Under the pieces are notes generated by a model that worked only from the letters and a program-made list of their open reading frames with translations, made no database searches and was not told the DNA's origin. A stretch of DNA of 64,000 nt from the NCBI GenBank assembly GCA_025765615.1, contig JAIVFJ010000020.1:310001-374000 (forward strand), given 5' to 3'. Shown here piece after piece: positions 52,777-64,000 of this stretch. Position numbers and translations under genes: made by a program. The stretch is from Zopfochytrium polystomum (taxonomy: Eukaryota > Chytridiomycota > Chytridiomycetes > Chytridiales > Chytridiaceae). The first letter of the stretch is position 1. Every line of letters starts with the position of its first letter.

Positions 52777-55035
52777 TGTATGTGTGCGTGATTGAGTGAG
52801 TAAGTGAGTATTGCACAGCGCTGGGAAGCTTGCATCGCCGCGCGAAAGCCGCCGCCGTTCCTCACTCGCCTATTAAATAACCCTTCACCTACCTGCACAA
52901 TGAGAGTGTATCCAGACGCGTTCGTCGACGTCCCCTGCATCGAATTGCAAATGTCGGCAACCTCGCCGTACTTTTCGTTGTACCACGCGACCGGCGGTCC
53001 GACCACCGTTGCCTGATTGACGTAGGGGTCTGTTACCTGTTCGCGTTGTTGTTTTGCAGGAAAGATGTGTGCGTGTGATATGTGTGTGAATGTGCAAGTA
53101 GAGGCGGCGGGAAAACGTAGTTGCAAAGAGACGTCGATGCGCTGAAATCGTGAAAGGCTCACCGCTTCCGATATCTCGTGCGAAGACGTCTGCGTTTTGA
53201 AAGCAACGTTTTCGTGTTAGCCTTCGCGCCGAAATGCAAAATGCTTTTTTCATCACGTAATTCTGCCCATCTGTCTTCTTCCCTCCTTCTCCCTCTTTCC
53301 CTTCTCGTCTCTTCTTCTTACCATTTGCAGTGCGATCCATGGGTTTGCGTCGCCGCAGTATGGACAGGTCAGACCTTGAACTGTGACTGGAAAAAAAAAG
53401 TAAATAAAACATAGACGAAATACTGGGTTATCACACAAGCTTCAAACCCTTAAAGTATACGAATCCCTCCCGACTCGCAACCCCCCACCATTTTTTTCCG
53501 AATGGACTTACATTTCAAGTTGACGTAACCAGTGGAGGCATCCGAGAAGTCGGAGTGGTAGCCGCCTATTCCTCCCATCACCCCAAAGAAAATTTGTTAA
53601 ACCGAGAACGCACCACCTCCCGCGGCTCTCCTATCCCTCCTTCCACTCTCCATCAGCGTCCGCCAACTTACAAAACACCTGGCAATACGCCTGCTGCTGC
53701 GTCGTCATCTGTTTCGGCAACGTGTCCTTTCCCGCCACAAAAATGTACAGCGCGTCCGGGTCCGCCGGAAGCACCTTGCGCGACACGAACCCGCCAATCA
53801 GCGGGCCGATCTCCGCCTCGTCGATCGTCGTGCCGGTCTTTGGCGCCGTCACGGCCCCCGCGAAACGCATTTTTTGCGTGATCTTCCAGGGAGTGGGGTT
53901 TACGTTTGGGAGGGGGAAAAGATTGGAAGCGAAGGCTGGATGCACCCACCTTGTACTGCTTCATTATCTGCCACCAGCTTCCGTACGCTGATTATCCCGT
54001 CGAACACAATTATGTTTGATTTTTTTTTTTTTTGAATTTAATAAAGCAAGTGAAATGTTACAGCAGCTCATGGAAGTGAGATAATCATCCACCGCCTGCT
54101 TACAGAGGTTGTCGAGAAACGTGTGGAATGCAAGCTGCTGCGAGAGGGATGAGTCCCACTGGTTGCCGTACTTTTTTTTTTTTTTTTTTTTTTTTCGCGA
54201 TAATCCAGGCTCGAGGTTTCAGTGGGATTTTACGAAGGTGAATTGTGGCGTCTTACCCCTGGGGTTCCAAAAGTATTTGGTGTGTGTCAAAGATGGTCAC
54301 AAAACAGAATGCTGGGAAGGAGGCGGCCACACTCACATATGACGTCTGCGAAACACAATCAGTGGGGAGGAGTGGGGTGGAGGGGGATCGAAAAGCGTCA
54401 AAAACGTGGACCCAAAGGCCAACCGGTCGCGCACACGGTCCTCACATAAATTTACAGGTGCCGTCATCAGAGGCCCACCTAATCTGAGGGGGTTAGTGGA
54501 AACAAGAGAGAAATATGGGGATAACATAGTTGGCTCACCGTAGTAATTGAGCATGTAACTCGGTCCAGCTGTCGTCAGGAGACGGTTCCGGCACAATTTT
54601 AAGAAACGCGGGTTAGCCTTGGTAGCAACAGCTTGGTTTTGGCTAGGTTTTCCACTCTTCAATTTTTGATATGGCTACTCAACTGGGAGCTGCAACGCTG
54701 AAACTGGTCACGCCGCGCCTATCTATGGTGACGGTATCAACCGACGACGACGCGCTGCTGTTCGCAGCCGCGACGAGCGACATTCTCGGTCCCGCCGCTG
54801 TCGCTGCTGCTGCTGCCGCTGCCGCTGCTGCCTCTTCTGACCCCGCCGCCGCCGCCGCCGATGCCGTGACGCGCTGCGGCGCGCCGAGAAGAAGCACAGA
54901 TACGACACAGAGCGCGGCGACGCAACCAACCTGCCGACACCACCGTCGCAGCGGCCTCCGGCGCCGTCGGTGTCGCCTCCGCTCGTCGTCGTCGCTGCCG
55001 TGGCCGCCGGCTCGGCAAGTTTCGGAGGGTCTCAT
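52586..55035 (-). CDS. EXORDIUM/phosphate-induced protein 1 (PHI-1) family secreted protein
   Basis: An intron-rich minus-strand gene. The 5' exon (from about 55035) has a basic start, then a signal-anchor-like VGCVAALCVVSVLLLGA. Then: SYMLNYYG joined to GGPLMTAPVNLY, YGNQWDSSLSQQLAFHTFLD, SYGSWWQIMKQYK, and LIGGFVSRKVLPADPDALY with IFVAGKD. These are followed by CGGYHSDF, a 27-nt exon (53163-53189) encoding TSSHEISEA, VTDPYVNQATVVGPPVAWYN and GEVADICN, and a last exon (52624-52586) KIWSNAALACVS. The order GGP..V, YG.W, W..., CGGYH, HE..EAVTDP, W.D...GEI.D.C, WSN follows plant EXORDIUM/PHI-1 proteins, which are secreted and linked to growth and phosphate responses. The join between APVNLY and YGNQW is not resolved (a tiny exon near 54330 is likely), and the link from the signal-anchor exon is tentative. 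Confidence 0.72.
52740..52772. repeat. (GT)n microsatellite in an EXORDIUM-like intron
   Basis: About 16 GT units between the penultimate and last exons of the minus-strand gene. Confidence 0.9.
53163..53189 (-). other. 27-nt micro-exon carrying the HE..E motif
   Basis: Bounded by AAAACGCAG and GTGAGCC; it encodes TSSHEISEA, which joins VTDPY in the next exon to complete the most conserved EXORDIUM motif. Confidence 0.7.
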
Positions 55036-55852
55036 CGCGGGCCCGCCGATGGTGGTTGGGTAAACTGGAAGCGATTTCGGTCCAACAAAAAGTTGAGACA
55101 GAAGAAATTGGAGCTCGATTCGTTTTGGACAAACAAAACGCGTTACAAAGGGAAAATATGGAAGAAACGCGGGAAATGGGTGGTTGGCGGTTGTCAGCCC
55201 TCCTCAACCCCTCACTCCCCCCACCTCCCCTCCCCTCCAACTCCAGATCCGTTACCGTCCTGTACCTAAGCATGTGCCTGCCTATTGGACGTTCGGCGAT
55301 ACCGTTACGTACCTGTAACATGCATTTTTCGTCTTTCAATAAGTGCTTCCTTGCTGATTCCACAACTCTGCTATCCAATCCACTGCCCACCTGTTCTGCA
55401 TGAAACAAAGATATTGATCCGTTCAGCACGTCGCCGGTCCTGCTAATATTAGCGGTGGCTCACGATGAGCGGTCACAGATTCAGCAATCAGATGCAAACC
55501 TAAATCCCTAACCCATTTTCTTTATTAAGTCTTTGAGCACCCTCACTGAGCCGGTTTCAGCGCAGCAGTGAGATTTGAGTTTGTAGTATTAAGCGTCGAT
55601 GCAATTTTGACGTCGATACAATTTATTGGGAAAACCGGTAAAGTTTTGCGCGCTGCAAAATGTGGACAGAACAACGGAAATCGGACAGTTCAAAACTTCG
55701 GACACTTAACGTGCGGCGGGCTGCCTGACAGTGCGCAGGCCTGATCCTCCCACCAGTGTGCTTTGTAGTCTCTACGTCGTCAACTCTATTTCGCCATTCT
55801 ACTGAAAAAAAAGAATAAAAAAAAAAAAGCCAAAAAAAAATTCAAGGACAAT
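55036..55852. promoter_or_regulatory. Divergent spacer between the EXORDIUM-like gene and CFAP119
   Basis: About 800 bases that should hold both promoters. AT content rises towards 55850 with several A-runs just before the CFAP119 start. Minus-strand ORFs at 55040-55430 lack family features and are probably leader or shadow. Confidence 0.35.
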
Positions 55853-56817
55853 ATGCTGCCCCTAAAAGACTTGTCCAAAAAAGAAGTTTACGACTTCTAC
55901 GCCCTCAGCAGCCCGGACGAGGGCCTCAGGTAGCAAACTCCAAACCCTGCTAAAATCCCCCTACACACCCTCGCAGCGTGCGGCTGCATCAGATCAGACG
56001 ACCGCAAACCGCGGTCGTCCACGCCCGCCGTCCCTTTCTCTTACAATTGCCATACTGTGGAACCTTCCCACCCCCAAAACAAAACACAATTCAAAAATAC
56101 CAACAACCACACCGCCCCCAAAAGATTCGCATCGAACCTCGTGAAATCGGAAGACGACCCCGAGAAGCATGCGATTCTTGCCGATTTCTACTTTTACTGC
56201 CTCTGGTACGTTCAGAGTTGGGTGGGGGTGGGTGGGTTTGGGTGAGCGGATTTTCAAAATATATGGCTCAAAATCGACACTCTACCTTTAGCTTTGCGCG
56301 GGACAGCAAGTTCTCGCCAGACAAGGCATCCTCGTTCTTTGCAATCATGAAGGAAACCCACCGCCACGCCATGTGTAAGAAGAACGAGCGCGTGTGGGGC
56401 GGGCGGGAGTAGAAGTGTTTGGGGGTGTTTTCCTTTCTGTTTTTTGCTTCAGACTCACACACCAAAACACACCCCAACTGCGAACCCACCACCAATCTCG
56501 CACAAAAAAACTGCGAAACGCGAACGGCATCGCCACCACAACGCACCAAAAAAAAAAAAAAAAAATCCACCAGCAACGCCGTTCATCAACCTCGACAAGG
56601 ACTACGGCTTCTTCAAAGACCTGCTCCTGCGCCACTCCATCTACCGCCCGCCCTTTAGCGAAAAGGTTTTTCAGTTCGCCGAGATGAAGGCCATCACAGA
56701 GTACGCCGTCAACACGTACGTTGAGGTTTTCTCTCTCTTTTCATCCTCTCTTTTGCGGTCTACCGACCAAAAAACGAGCATTTACAACAAATGAGTGGTA
56801 ACCGGGGCCACCAAACC

Positions 56818-56858
<41 letters not shown>

Positions 56859-57831
56859 CTTCCGCCACTACATGATGTACAAGTACGTCTTCACCAAAAA
56901 AGTCAAGATAGAGTTCACCATCGAGAACGCCGACCTCACGCCCTCCAGCTCCGCTGAGGACATTGCCGCGGCGGCGGCGGCGGCGGGGACTGCGACGGCG
57001 GGAACGGGAACGGCCGCGGCTACGTCGCTGCCGCTGCCTGCAGAGGGCCACGCGACGGCGGCCGCCGCCGCCGTCGTCGCAGTGGACGCGGTCGGCGGAG
57101 AGGTGCGCGCGCGCGGGGGGGGAAGGGGGAGGTCGCTTCTACACTTTTTCCCCCCCCCGTTTATTGTGGAGGGCTAACACTTCCCCCACCCACCTTCCCC
57201 TCCCAGCCGGCAGCTCGCGCACTCGAGTCGGAGGTCGGTGCGGCTACGGACGTTGCGACGACGGGCGACGCGGCGGCGGCTGCCGACGGCGCGAGCGGGG
57301 ACGGCGGCGGCGCGCAGGGGGCAGAGGCGGCTGCGGGGGCCACCGGGGCGGCCGACGCAACGCCTGGGGCAACGGGGGCGGAGGCGACGGCGGCGGATCC
57401 TTCTGGGCTGCAGACGCAGCTGGCGCATTCGTCGACGTCGGCGGGCGAGGGAGAGGCGGGCGGCGCTGGAGGTGAGACTCGAGACATGAAAGAAAACCCC
57501 CCTGCACGAGACCCCCGGGCGTTTACAAGAAAGACCTTGAACGAGTCCCACTCACACTTCGCACCCTTCTCTTTGTTTTCTTTCTTTTTGTTCCGTCGTT
57601 CAAGAGCACGCGGCGCTTTCCAAGCACGACCAAGCTGTAGCCGATTTGCGGAACCTGGTTATTGCGAGCATCGCGCCCAAGCTCGAGGAGATGAAGTTGA
57701 GCTTTACGCAAAAAATGGCGGCTCAGGAAGACCAGTTTGCCGCGCGGATGAAGAAGCTGGAGCTGGAGGAGAGCAAGCTCCTGAGCACGAGCAAGGACAA
57801 GAAGGAGGTGAAACCAAAGGGGAAGAAGTGA
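55853..57831 (+). CDS. CFAP119: Cilia- and flagella-associated protein 119 (CCDC189 family)
   Basis: Seven exons (55853-55929, 56125-56205, 56292-56374, 56574-56715, 56856-57102, 57207-57471, 57605-57831) with matching phases give 373 residues. The core reads LADFYFYCLCFARDSKFSP then DKASSFFAIMKETHRH, STPFINLDKDYGFFKDLLLR and HSIYRPPFSEKVFQF, and AEMKAITEYAVNTYFRHYMM followed by YKYVFTKKVKIEF. This is the order of animal CCDC189 and Chlamydomonas FAP119, axonemal proteins needed for normal flagella. An Ala/Gly-rich low-complexity insert (exons 5-6) precedes a C-terminal coiled coil (LRNLVIASIAPKLEEMKL) and a Lys-rich tail. Intron 4 is notable: an A36 run (56819-56854) directly abuts the AG acceptor. 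Confidence 0.85.
56819..56854. repeat. A36 homopolymer abutting a splice acceptor
   Basis: The A run is followed directly by G and then the CTACTTCCGC exon start, so the acceptor has no polypyrimidine tract at all. Confidence 0.9.
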
Positions 57832-57915
57832 ATAATAATAATAATAGAACAACGCAACAAAAGATAACAGCAGTACATATGTATCATTTACTGTCCAACC
57901 GTCCCAACCCCACAA

Positions 57916-60435
57916 TTATAATAAGTTGAATTTCCGCATTTTCATTCGGAGCCCGCTGATCTCCTTGTCGACAAAGTCGAGCTCGTCCTCTATGTCTTCT
58001 TTGCGACGTCGTAGCGTCGCAGATCCTCCGCTGAGGGGTATTCGCTGCAAATCCGACGAAAGCTTGAAAAGCAAAATGCGGTTCAAGTTCGGTGAGTATA
58101 CTTGCAGCAAAACCCCAATTTTGGTTTTTCCAAAACTACCTTTGCCTTGCGGTCGTTCAAAACTTTAAGTCTCGCGTCGCAATCCGCTCGCATAGATATG
58201 TAATCAACGGGGCCCACATCGGACTCCATGACGGAAAAAGCAGCAGGGCCATCGCCCTCCCTCGATCTCTGGCTCAGTTTCGATTTTGGAGAAGTCGACG
58301 CGATGCTGGACAGGCTCGACCGTAACTGAAGCGGCGACTTTTCCTCGTAGCTCTTCATCTTTTCGAAAAAGTGCGCCCGATCTTGAGAGCTCGGCTCATC
58401 CGAGACCGTTGTCGGTGCCCACGCGACTTTTCCTGGCAAGCGACCTTGCTGAGACGGAGCAAAGCCTTGATCGGCCCGGCTTGTTGCAAAGAGTCTGTCT
58501 GCCGCCGCCGAATCCCCCCGGCTTGTCGACCTCGATCCATTCAAATCCGACATTGTTTGAGTGGATGCTTCATATAATCGATCGTTCTGAGCGCTCAAGG
58601 TTGCAGCCAAGGACTAGTGAACAAGTCTTAGAATAAAAAATGCAATGTGACCCAATGAACCTTTAGACTTTCATTATCGTACAAAAGCTGACTCATTCGC
58701 TGCTTGTAGAATTCGCTCGCTTCTTTTGACGTTGCTCCTTCATACTGCAGTTTCTGATGTTGCTTGTTAGACATTATTCAACAACAGTGCAGAGTTGCAA
58801 TACCCGAAGCTCGGAGCGCAACGCATCGTTTTCCGCCAGCAGTTCACTGACATAACGCTGATTACAAAGGGGCCAGAGCATCTATTTCTTACCTGTTCTG
58901 CTCCTGTAGACTCTTCACCTTTCGAGCAAAAAGCTGAAATTCTTTTTCGTTCTTTGCTGTTCTCGACTAGCCACGAGCGAGAAAAGCTCAGAAAAAGCCG
59001 TTGAACACTGAAAGGTTCAAGTTCTCTTCACCTTCTCAAGCATTAAAGCATCGCGTAAATCCGCGTTATCGATTCGCGTTTGTTCGAGAATGAATACCGC
59101 GTTATTCAGCTGCTCAGACATTGCTGTGACGCCGCAAAGACAGAGAAGGCAGATGGGTGAGAAGAAAAAGCAGGAATTGAGCTAGTAAAAAGAAGAAGCC
59201 TACTTCTGAACATTTCCGACTGCTTTTCGGCCTCGCTCCTATACTGATCGACCGAGGCCAACAGCTTGTCCCGATCTCGAAGGACTTGCGCCAGCTTTGT
59301 CAAATTTTGAATCGATTCTCCTTGCTGGGGGGCGTGGGGATGCAAATGAGCTTACCTCGGCTCTAAGCCCAAGCACCAAGTCGCGATTTAGGGCGGCACC
59401 GAGACTGTGAGTCCCGGATTCTGAGCGGTCAGCTCGCACCGCGCTGTCCCCAAAAAAGGCGGACGGTCCCGGTCGCGACTTGCTCTGCGACGAGGGCACG
59501 GCGTGCGGCGGCGGGGATGTGAACCGCGCTGTTCCGTTCGTGTGGACCAATGACGAGTCGTCGTGCACGGTTGTCGAGTCGAGCGGACTCGCGGGGGGCC
59601 GCGGCCTGCCACCTAATCAAACGCTCCGTTAGAGTCGCAGGTTTTAAAACTGGCTCCGTAATACCATCACGGAAGGCCAGTAATCGCGGCGAAATCGGCG
59701 ACCGAGCTGGAGTCCCAGTGGTCGAAATGGGGGATGCGGCAGAGGACCGCTCTGCCGAGGACGGAAGCGACTGACCGATAGCTGAGAAACGAGCAACGAT
59801 GAACGTCAGGACGGAGTTCATTTTCGTCCTTCACAGCCTCCGCGGCGCCAAACCTTTGGCTTGGGATGGCGGAGTTCTGGGGATCTCGCGGCGAGACGAG
59901 GATTGCAGTAGCCGGATCTCTTCCACGGAGAGTCCAACGGTCGAAAACGAAGCCGATCTGCGGTCGAACGACACCGGCGTCTCTGCGGATGCCCTGCCAG
60001 AACCCTTGCCCGGTTGTGACGCTGTTGACCCAGTGGATTTTCTTTGGTGCGTTCTGAGTTGTTGCCTGTTCGTTATTTGGATAGTGGGTGAAGATCGTTG
60101 TTAAGTTATGTCTGGTAGAAAACGAAGGCCAACTTTACCCAAACGTACTTTAGGCTTTGCGCGAATTCCTCCACCAGAGCACGGTCCTCGTCGTCAGCTT
60201 CTTGCAGCCGATCGCCGATGAAGACTGCGTCGAGCTGATCGATGGACGATATCGTTTTGGCAGCTCGGTTGGCTTGGGCATGCCTGCGCCACCATTGGGA
60301 CTCAACTCTGCCTGGATGCGCCTCCGGCGATGACCGCGTCGGGGAGGAGTCGCTGCCCACCAGTATAAAGCGCTCCTCCATTTCAAGCTCGGCTTCATCC
60401 CCAAAGGATGCCGTTCTGTCGTTGTCACCGTTCAT
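57916..60435 (-). CDS. Coiled-coil protein, family not recognised
   Basis: A minus-strand gene of about nine exons from ATG 60435 (MNGDNDRTASFGDE) to TAA 57916. The N-terminal exon holds a helical IDQLDAVFIGDRLQEADDED. A Ser/Pro-rich middle (about 60040-59390) follows, with STGSTASQPGKGSG and RLLAFRDG. Short exons then encode heptad-rich helices: RDKLLASVDQYRSEAEKQSEM, MSEQLNNAVFILEQTRIDNA, YVSELLAENDALRSELR, KLQYEGATSKEASEFYKQRM. A long exon (58610-58140) and the last exon end with EDIEDELDFVDKEISGLRMK. The exon count and helix pattern resemble centrosomal or axonemal scaffold proteins, but I cannot assign a family. It converges on CFAP119 with 84 bp between the stops. Confidence 0.6.
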
Positions 60436-60543
60436 TTACAATGTGGTAAGCAGCCCCCAAAAGAAATAAAAAGTGGAAAAGTGTATAGAAAGATGTGCAA
60501 AAGGCCAAGCACCCGAAAGCAACTGGGACCAGGGGCCGGCGAA

Positions 60544-62194
60544 CTATTTGACTTTGTCCAGCTCCATCTTGAGCGTGGCCGCCTGCGACCCGCCTTTCGC
60601 CTGCATGAGCGATTCAATAATGACTTCCAACTCGGCGACTTGCGTTTTCAAAGATCTAGAGCAAAATTCGGCGGAGCAATCAGCAGCAATCAGCTGTGGT
60701 CAATCTCACTCACGACCCATTGTGATTGTGCGAAATTACTGACCGGTTGAAAATGATGAGGCCAGCATTTGTGGTATGCTCCTCTTGCAGCTGGCTCTTG
60801 TACTGCTCAACAGTCTTGAGATCGACAGCGTTATACTTCTTGTAGTTCTCGAGGTCCTTCACCGCCTGGTTTCTCTCCTTGATTGCTTGAGCCTCCTTTC
60901 GTTCAGCCTCTTTGAGCTTGTGCTCCAGCTCTGATATCCGCTGAGCCTGCTCCGTGATGGTACTTTCCAGCTCTGTCTTTTCAGCCGTGAGCTTGCGGAC
61001 GTAAGCGCCGGAAGGTCCGTCATCCACCGGCGCCGGTAGAAACTCTGGCGTAGACTGAACATGCGGAGATGAGGACGATGCGACGGCGACGGGTTTTGTG
61101 CCAGATGGAGGTTTCTGGGATTGAAAAGAAGGTGAGCCGTGGGGATATGAATACTAGGTGTGGTTTTTTTCTGGAAAGTACCCGTCCCTCACCACATCAG
61201 GCGCAAAGGAAATTCGCTTCGGCCGTTCTGACGGAGCGGACGCTACGCGCAGAATCCCCACGGGATCTGTCTTTTCCGTATACGCCGCTGGCACGATGCT
61301 TGTCGACGCCGCGACCCTGTTTTCCTCTCGAAGAGGTCTTGCCATCGACGCGATCTGGCCAATGGGCAGCGGGGAGGTACCCGCCGCTTTGGGCTTCGCC
61401 GAAGTCAAGGATCGAACCAAGCGATGGCTGCTTCCATCGTTGTGGGTTCCCATCTGAAAGGAAGGGCGGTCGGAGTTGCGCCGCTGGCGGGCGGCGTCAA
61501 CAGCTGTGCGGTTGTGGGCTATCTGGCCGATCGCGGTCGCCGCCACGACGGACTTATTGATGGAGGATGTCGTTGGCGTTTCGAGACGCTTTGTGATAGG
61601 CGACCTAGTCTGGTTGGGTGCGGTTGCGCGCGCCGATCCAATAGATGCATCGAGAGGTTTGCTTGAAGCAGCGTCCGAAATAGATCGGCCAGCTGGGGAA
61701 ACGTCCGCTTCCGATTGCGGTGTTTTTCCGCTGATCGGAGGCGCGGCCGAAGCTGTTTTTGAGCGAAGCGGAGGAGGCTCCTTCTGTTTTGGCGGATAAC
61801 TCGCACCCGAGGTTGGGGTAGAAACCGAGGACAGTTTCGAGCTCCCATCGACTGATGCCTGTCGCCTTGAGAGGATTTGCGACTGCTGCTGCTGCTGCTG
61901 ACTCCTTGATATGCTTGGGCCGCCGGCATTGGAGACTACTGCTGCCTGCGCTCTTGTGGGCTCGGAAGGCCTCTGCGTCGGGAGAGGCTGCTGCTGCAGC
62001 TGCAGCTGCTGCTTGCCTGTTGTGTTATTGGCAGAAGAGGCGGCGGCGGCGGCGGTGGAGAGAGCGATTGCAGAAGAGGAGGAGGAGGAGGAAGTGGTGG
62101 TGGCGGGGGCAGTGGTAGTAGTAGTTGTAGTAGTCGTAGCGAGTGGTAGTTGTTGTTGCTTTCTGCCTGTAGTTGTGCTAGTGCTGCTGCTCAT
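60544..62194 (-). CDS. Low-complexity protein with a C-terminal coiled coil
   Basis: Three exons (62194-61193, 61114-60744, 60655-60544) give 494 residues. The first 330 residues are rich in Ser, Thr, Gln and Ala, with poly-Thr and poly-Gln tracts and many SP/TP sites, and end in RPKRISFAPDV, a basic-hydrophobic KRISF-like box that resembles a PP1-docking RVxF motif. Exon 2 begins KPPSGTKPVAV and carries a continuous coiled coil (KLTAEKTELESTITEQAQRI, SELEHKLKEAERKEAQ). Exon 3 continues it (SLKTQVAELEVIIESLMQAK) and ends LKMELDKVK. The family is not recognised. A cytoskeletal or scaffold role is possible but unproven. Confidence 0.65.
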
Positions 62195-62270
62195 GACGGT
62201 TGACGTGTTTCCTCAATCCATGGAGGCGCTTGGAACGGGTTTCGAAATCGGGCGCTCCGGTCTCGGTCTG

Positions 62271-62306
<36 letters not shown>

Positions 62307-62503
62307 TTTTGGGTTTCTTCTCGCTCGCTCGACTTTCTCACTCTCTTTCTCTCTCTTTCTCTCTCTCTCCCCCTCTCTCACTCTCTCACTCTCTCACTCT
62401 TTTTCTCTCTCACACTCCCGCTCTCTAATATATCTCCTTCGCTCTCACTCACTCACTCTCACTCACTCTCTCTCCTCTCTCTCTCTCTCTCTCGCTCTCT
62501 CAC

Positions 62504-62553
<50 letters not shown>

Positions 62554-62754
62554 TCTCTCTCGACCCCAGAAGCCGATTCTCCCTTATTTTGCAACCAGCA
62601 ACACTCTTCACTGTTGCTACGGCGACGGCGACAAGCCCCTGCAGGGCTTTGGAGCCGTCAAAGAGCAACGCCGCACCGCCCTTGCCGCGCCCCAGACGAC
62701 GACGGCGACGAAATTTCTCCAACACTGCTACTATAATACCCAATTTACACAAGT
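62195..62754. repeat. Spacer with T33 and a long CT-rich array
   Basis: Holds a T33 run at 62273-62305 and about 230 bases of CT-rich simple sequence (62336-62560) with CACT and CTTT interruptions. The promoter of the coiled-coil gene and the 3' UTR of NSRP1 must lie here. Confidence 0.8.
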
Positions 62755-64000
62755 TTATTCGCTATCCGACTCGTCCTGTTTGGACTGCTGCTGGGCCTTA
62801 CGCGCGAGATACCGCGCACGAGCGTCCATGACCGTTTCCTCCGTGGCCTTTTTCGCCATCTTCGCGGCGACCGCGGCCAACTCTTCCTCCTTCCTCTTTG
62901 CCGCTTTCGCCTCCTCCTCTGCCTTTTGCAGCAGCACCTCCTCCAACATGCGCGCGCTCTGCGCCTCCCGGACCCTCCGCGCCTCGGCCTCTCTCCTCCG
63001 CCGCGCCGCCTCCTCCTGCTGGCTCTTGCGCGCCTCCATCCGCGCCTTCTCCTCCTCCTCTTTTTCCTCTTGCAGGCTCTTGAGCTTGGTGCGGCTGACG
63101 TTCAGCCCGCGCGTCAGCAACCCGCGCTTGTCGACAATCTCCATCGAGTCGTTCAGCTTGACCTCGCCGGACCGGATCGCGGCTTGCAGCCGCTCCCGCT
63201 GCTCCTCCTCCTCTTCCTTTTGCCGTCGCTCGCGCTCGCGCGCGGCTTGAGCGATCTGCTCGGGCGTCAGTTTGGTCGCGCTGCCACGGTCGTTCGCGTC
63301 AAGCAGCTGCCGGTAAAACAGGGTCATGTCGCCTCCCTGCAACGCCGCTTTTGTTTGTTAATTAGTAAAACAACGAAGTGGGGGATCAGTTACAAAAATA
63401 CGTTGGAAACGTTCAGTTACCTTCTCGCATCCTCTCCTCCTCCTCCCTCCGCTTCAGGTCGGCCATCTTCTCCTTGTACGCCTCGGTCACAAACGCCTCC
63501 TTGTCGCCAAACGCGTCTCCCTCCGCCTCGCGCTCCCGCTGCGCCTTGCGCTCGTCCGCCCTCTCTAGCTCAATCTTTCGCTTCGCCGACGCCGCAATCA
63601 GGCTCTCCACGTACCGCGCCTTCTTCTTAACCGCTCCCCCCCCTCCACCCGCGTCACTCCCAGCGCCGCCGGTCCCGCCGGCCTCGTCGTCGCCAAGATC
63701 CCGCCGCCGCCGCGCCGCCGCCTCCGTCTCCTTCATCGCGTCGTACACCCCGTCGTAGTCAAACACCGTCGGGTCCTCCGCCAGCGCCACCGCGTGCTGC
63801 CGCTGCACCTTGAACGACGACGCCACCGCCGCCTGCACCTGCCGCACCTCGCGGTTCGTCCGCGTCCGCGCGCGGGCGAGCGCCGCTGCGGCGGCAGCCG
63901 AGGCCGACGAAGACCCGTCTGTCGTCAGCTCCGTGATCGCTTCAGAGTCGTCGTCGGCCCGTCGCCGCTGGGCCGATCGCCCGCTGCCGCCGCCGGGCTT
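62755..64000 (-). CDS. NSRP1: Nuclear speckle splicing regulatory protein 1 (NSRP1/CCDC55), 5' end missing
   Basis: Two exons are visible, 64000-63421 and 63332-62755, joined over an 86-nt intron (GTAACT donor; acceptor GGGAG at 63333-63334 chosen because it restores the frame). The frame is open at the window edge, so the start lies outside. Exon 1 contains LAEDPTVFDYDGVYDAMKE, the family signature, then KKKARYVESLIAASAKRKIE and EREAEGDAFGDKEAFVTEAY. Exon 2 holds DMTLFYRQLLDANDRG. Together these are the conserved blocks of NSRP1 (DUF2040), a nuclear speckle factor that affects alternative splice-site choice. A long charged helix rich in Glu, Arg and Ala follows, ending in QDESDSE. Confidence 0.88.

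Overview
This window is nuclear DNA from a eukaryote. Genes carry many short GT-AG introns (about 45-180 nt, often with a CTAAC- or CTGAC-like branch site) and sit close together on both strands. Coding sequence is GC-rich, while introns and spacers carry long A/T homopolymers and dinucleotide repeats. Fungal-type genes (Zn2Cys6 transcription factor, PX-PB1 scaffold, NACHT-ankyrin receptor, PHO84-like transporter) occur beside axonemal genes (CFAP97, DRC1, CFAP119). This points to an early-diverging zoosporic (flagellated) fungus of the chytrid or blastoclad grade; the species cannot be named from the sequence.

Layout. 1-513: 3' part of a ZIP metal transporter (+). 933-5515: PX-PB1 scaffold (-). 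5858-8287: Zn2Cys6 regulator (-). 8763-9790: F-box-like gene (-). 10146-12118: mitochondrial-type DEAD-box helicase (+). 12420-13400: decayed or unresolved F-box-like gene. 13745-14257: small unknown protein (+). 14552-16546: PUS3/DEG1 pseudouridine synthase (-). 17528-22497: TIR-NACHT-ankyrin NLR-like receptor (-), with one apparent frameshift in an 8-base homopolymer. 22498-25954: gene-poor, microsatellites and a possible hAT remnant. 25955-28095: CFAP97 family (+). 29253-31553: phosphate transporter (+). 32203-34250: conserved protein of unknown function (-). 34882-35575: unresolved gene (-). 35878-37674: SLC35C2/YMD8-like transporter (-). 37953-40542: Crinkler-like header, one membrane segment and an LEA2-like ectodomain (-). 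41140-45353: MCM4 (-). 45838-48708: DRC1 (-). 48835-50703: proteasomal ATPase RPT5 (+). 50772-51540: conserved unknown (-). 52586-55035: EXORDIUM/PHI-1 family secreted protein (-). 55853-57831: CFAP119 (+). 57916-60435 and 60544-62194: two coiled-coil proteins (-). 62755-64000: NSRP1 (-), running off the end.

The strongest candidate for a novel system is the TIR-NACHT-ankyrin gene, assembled here from eight exons whose splice phases all agree. It joins a putative NAD-consuming TIR effector to an NTPase switch and about twelve ankyrin repeats, an architecture expected of an innate-immunity or cell-death receptor. Three axonemal genes in one 64-kb segment give independent evidence for a motile flagellum. 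All coordinates come from reading ORFs and splice sites by eye; no database search was run.
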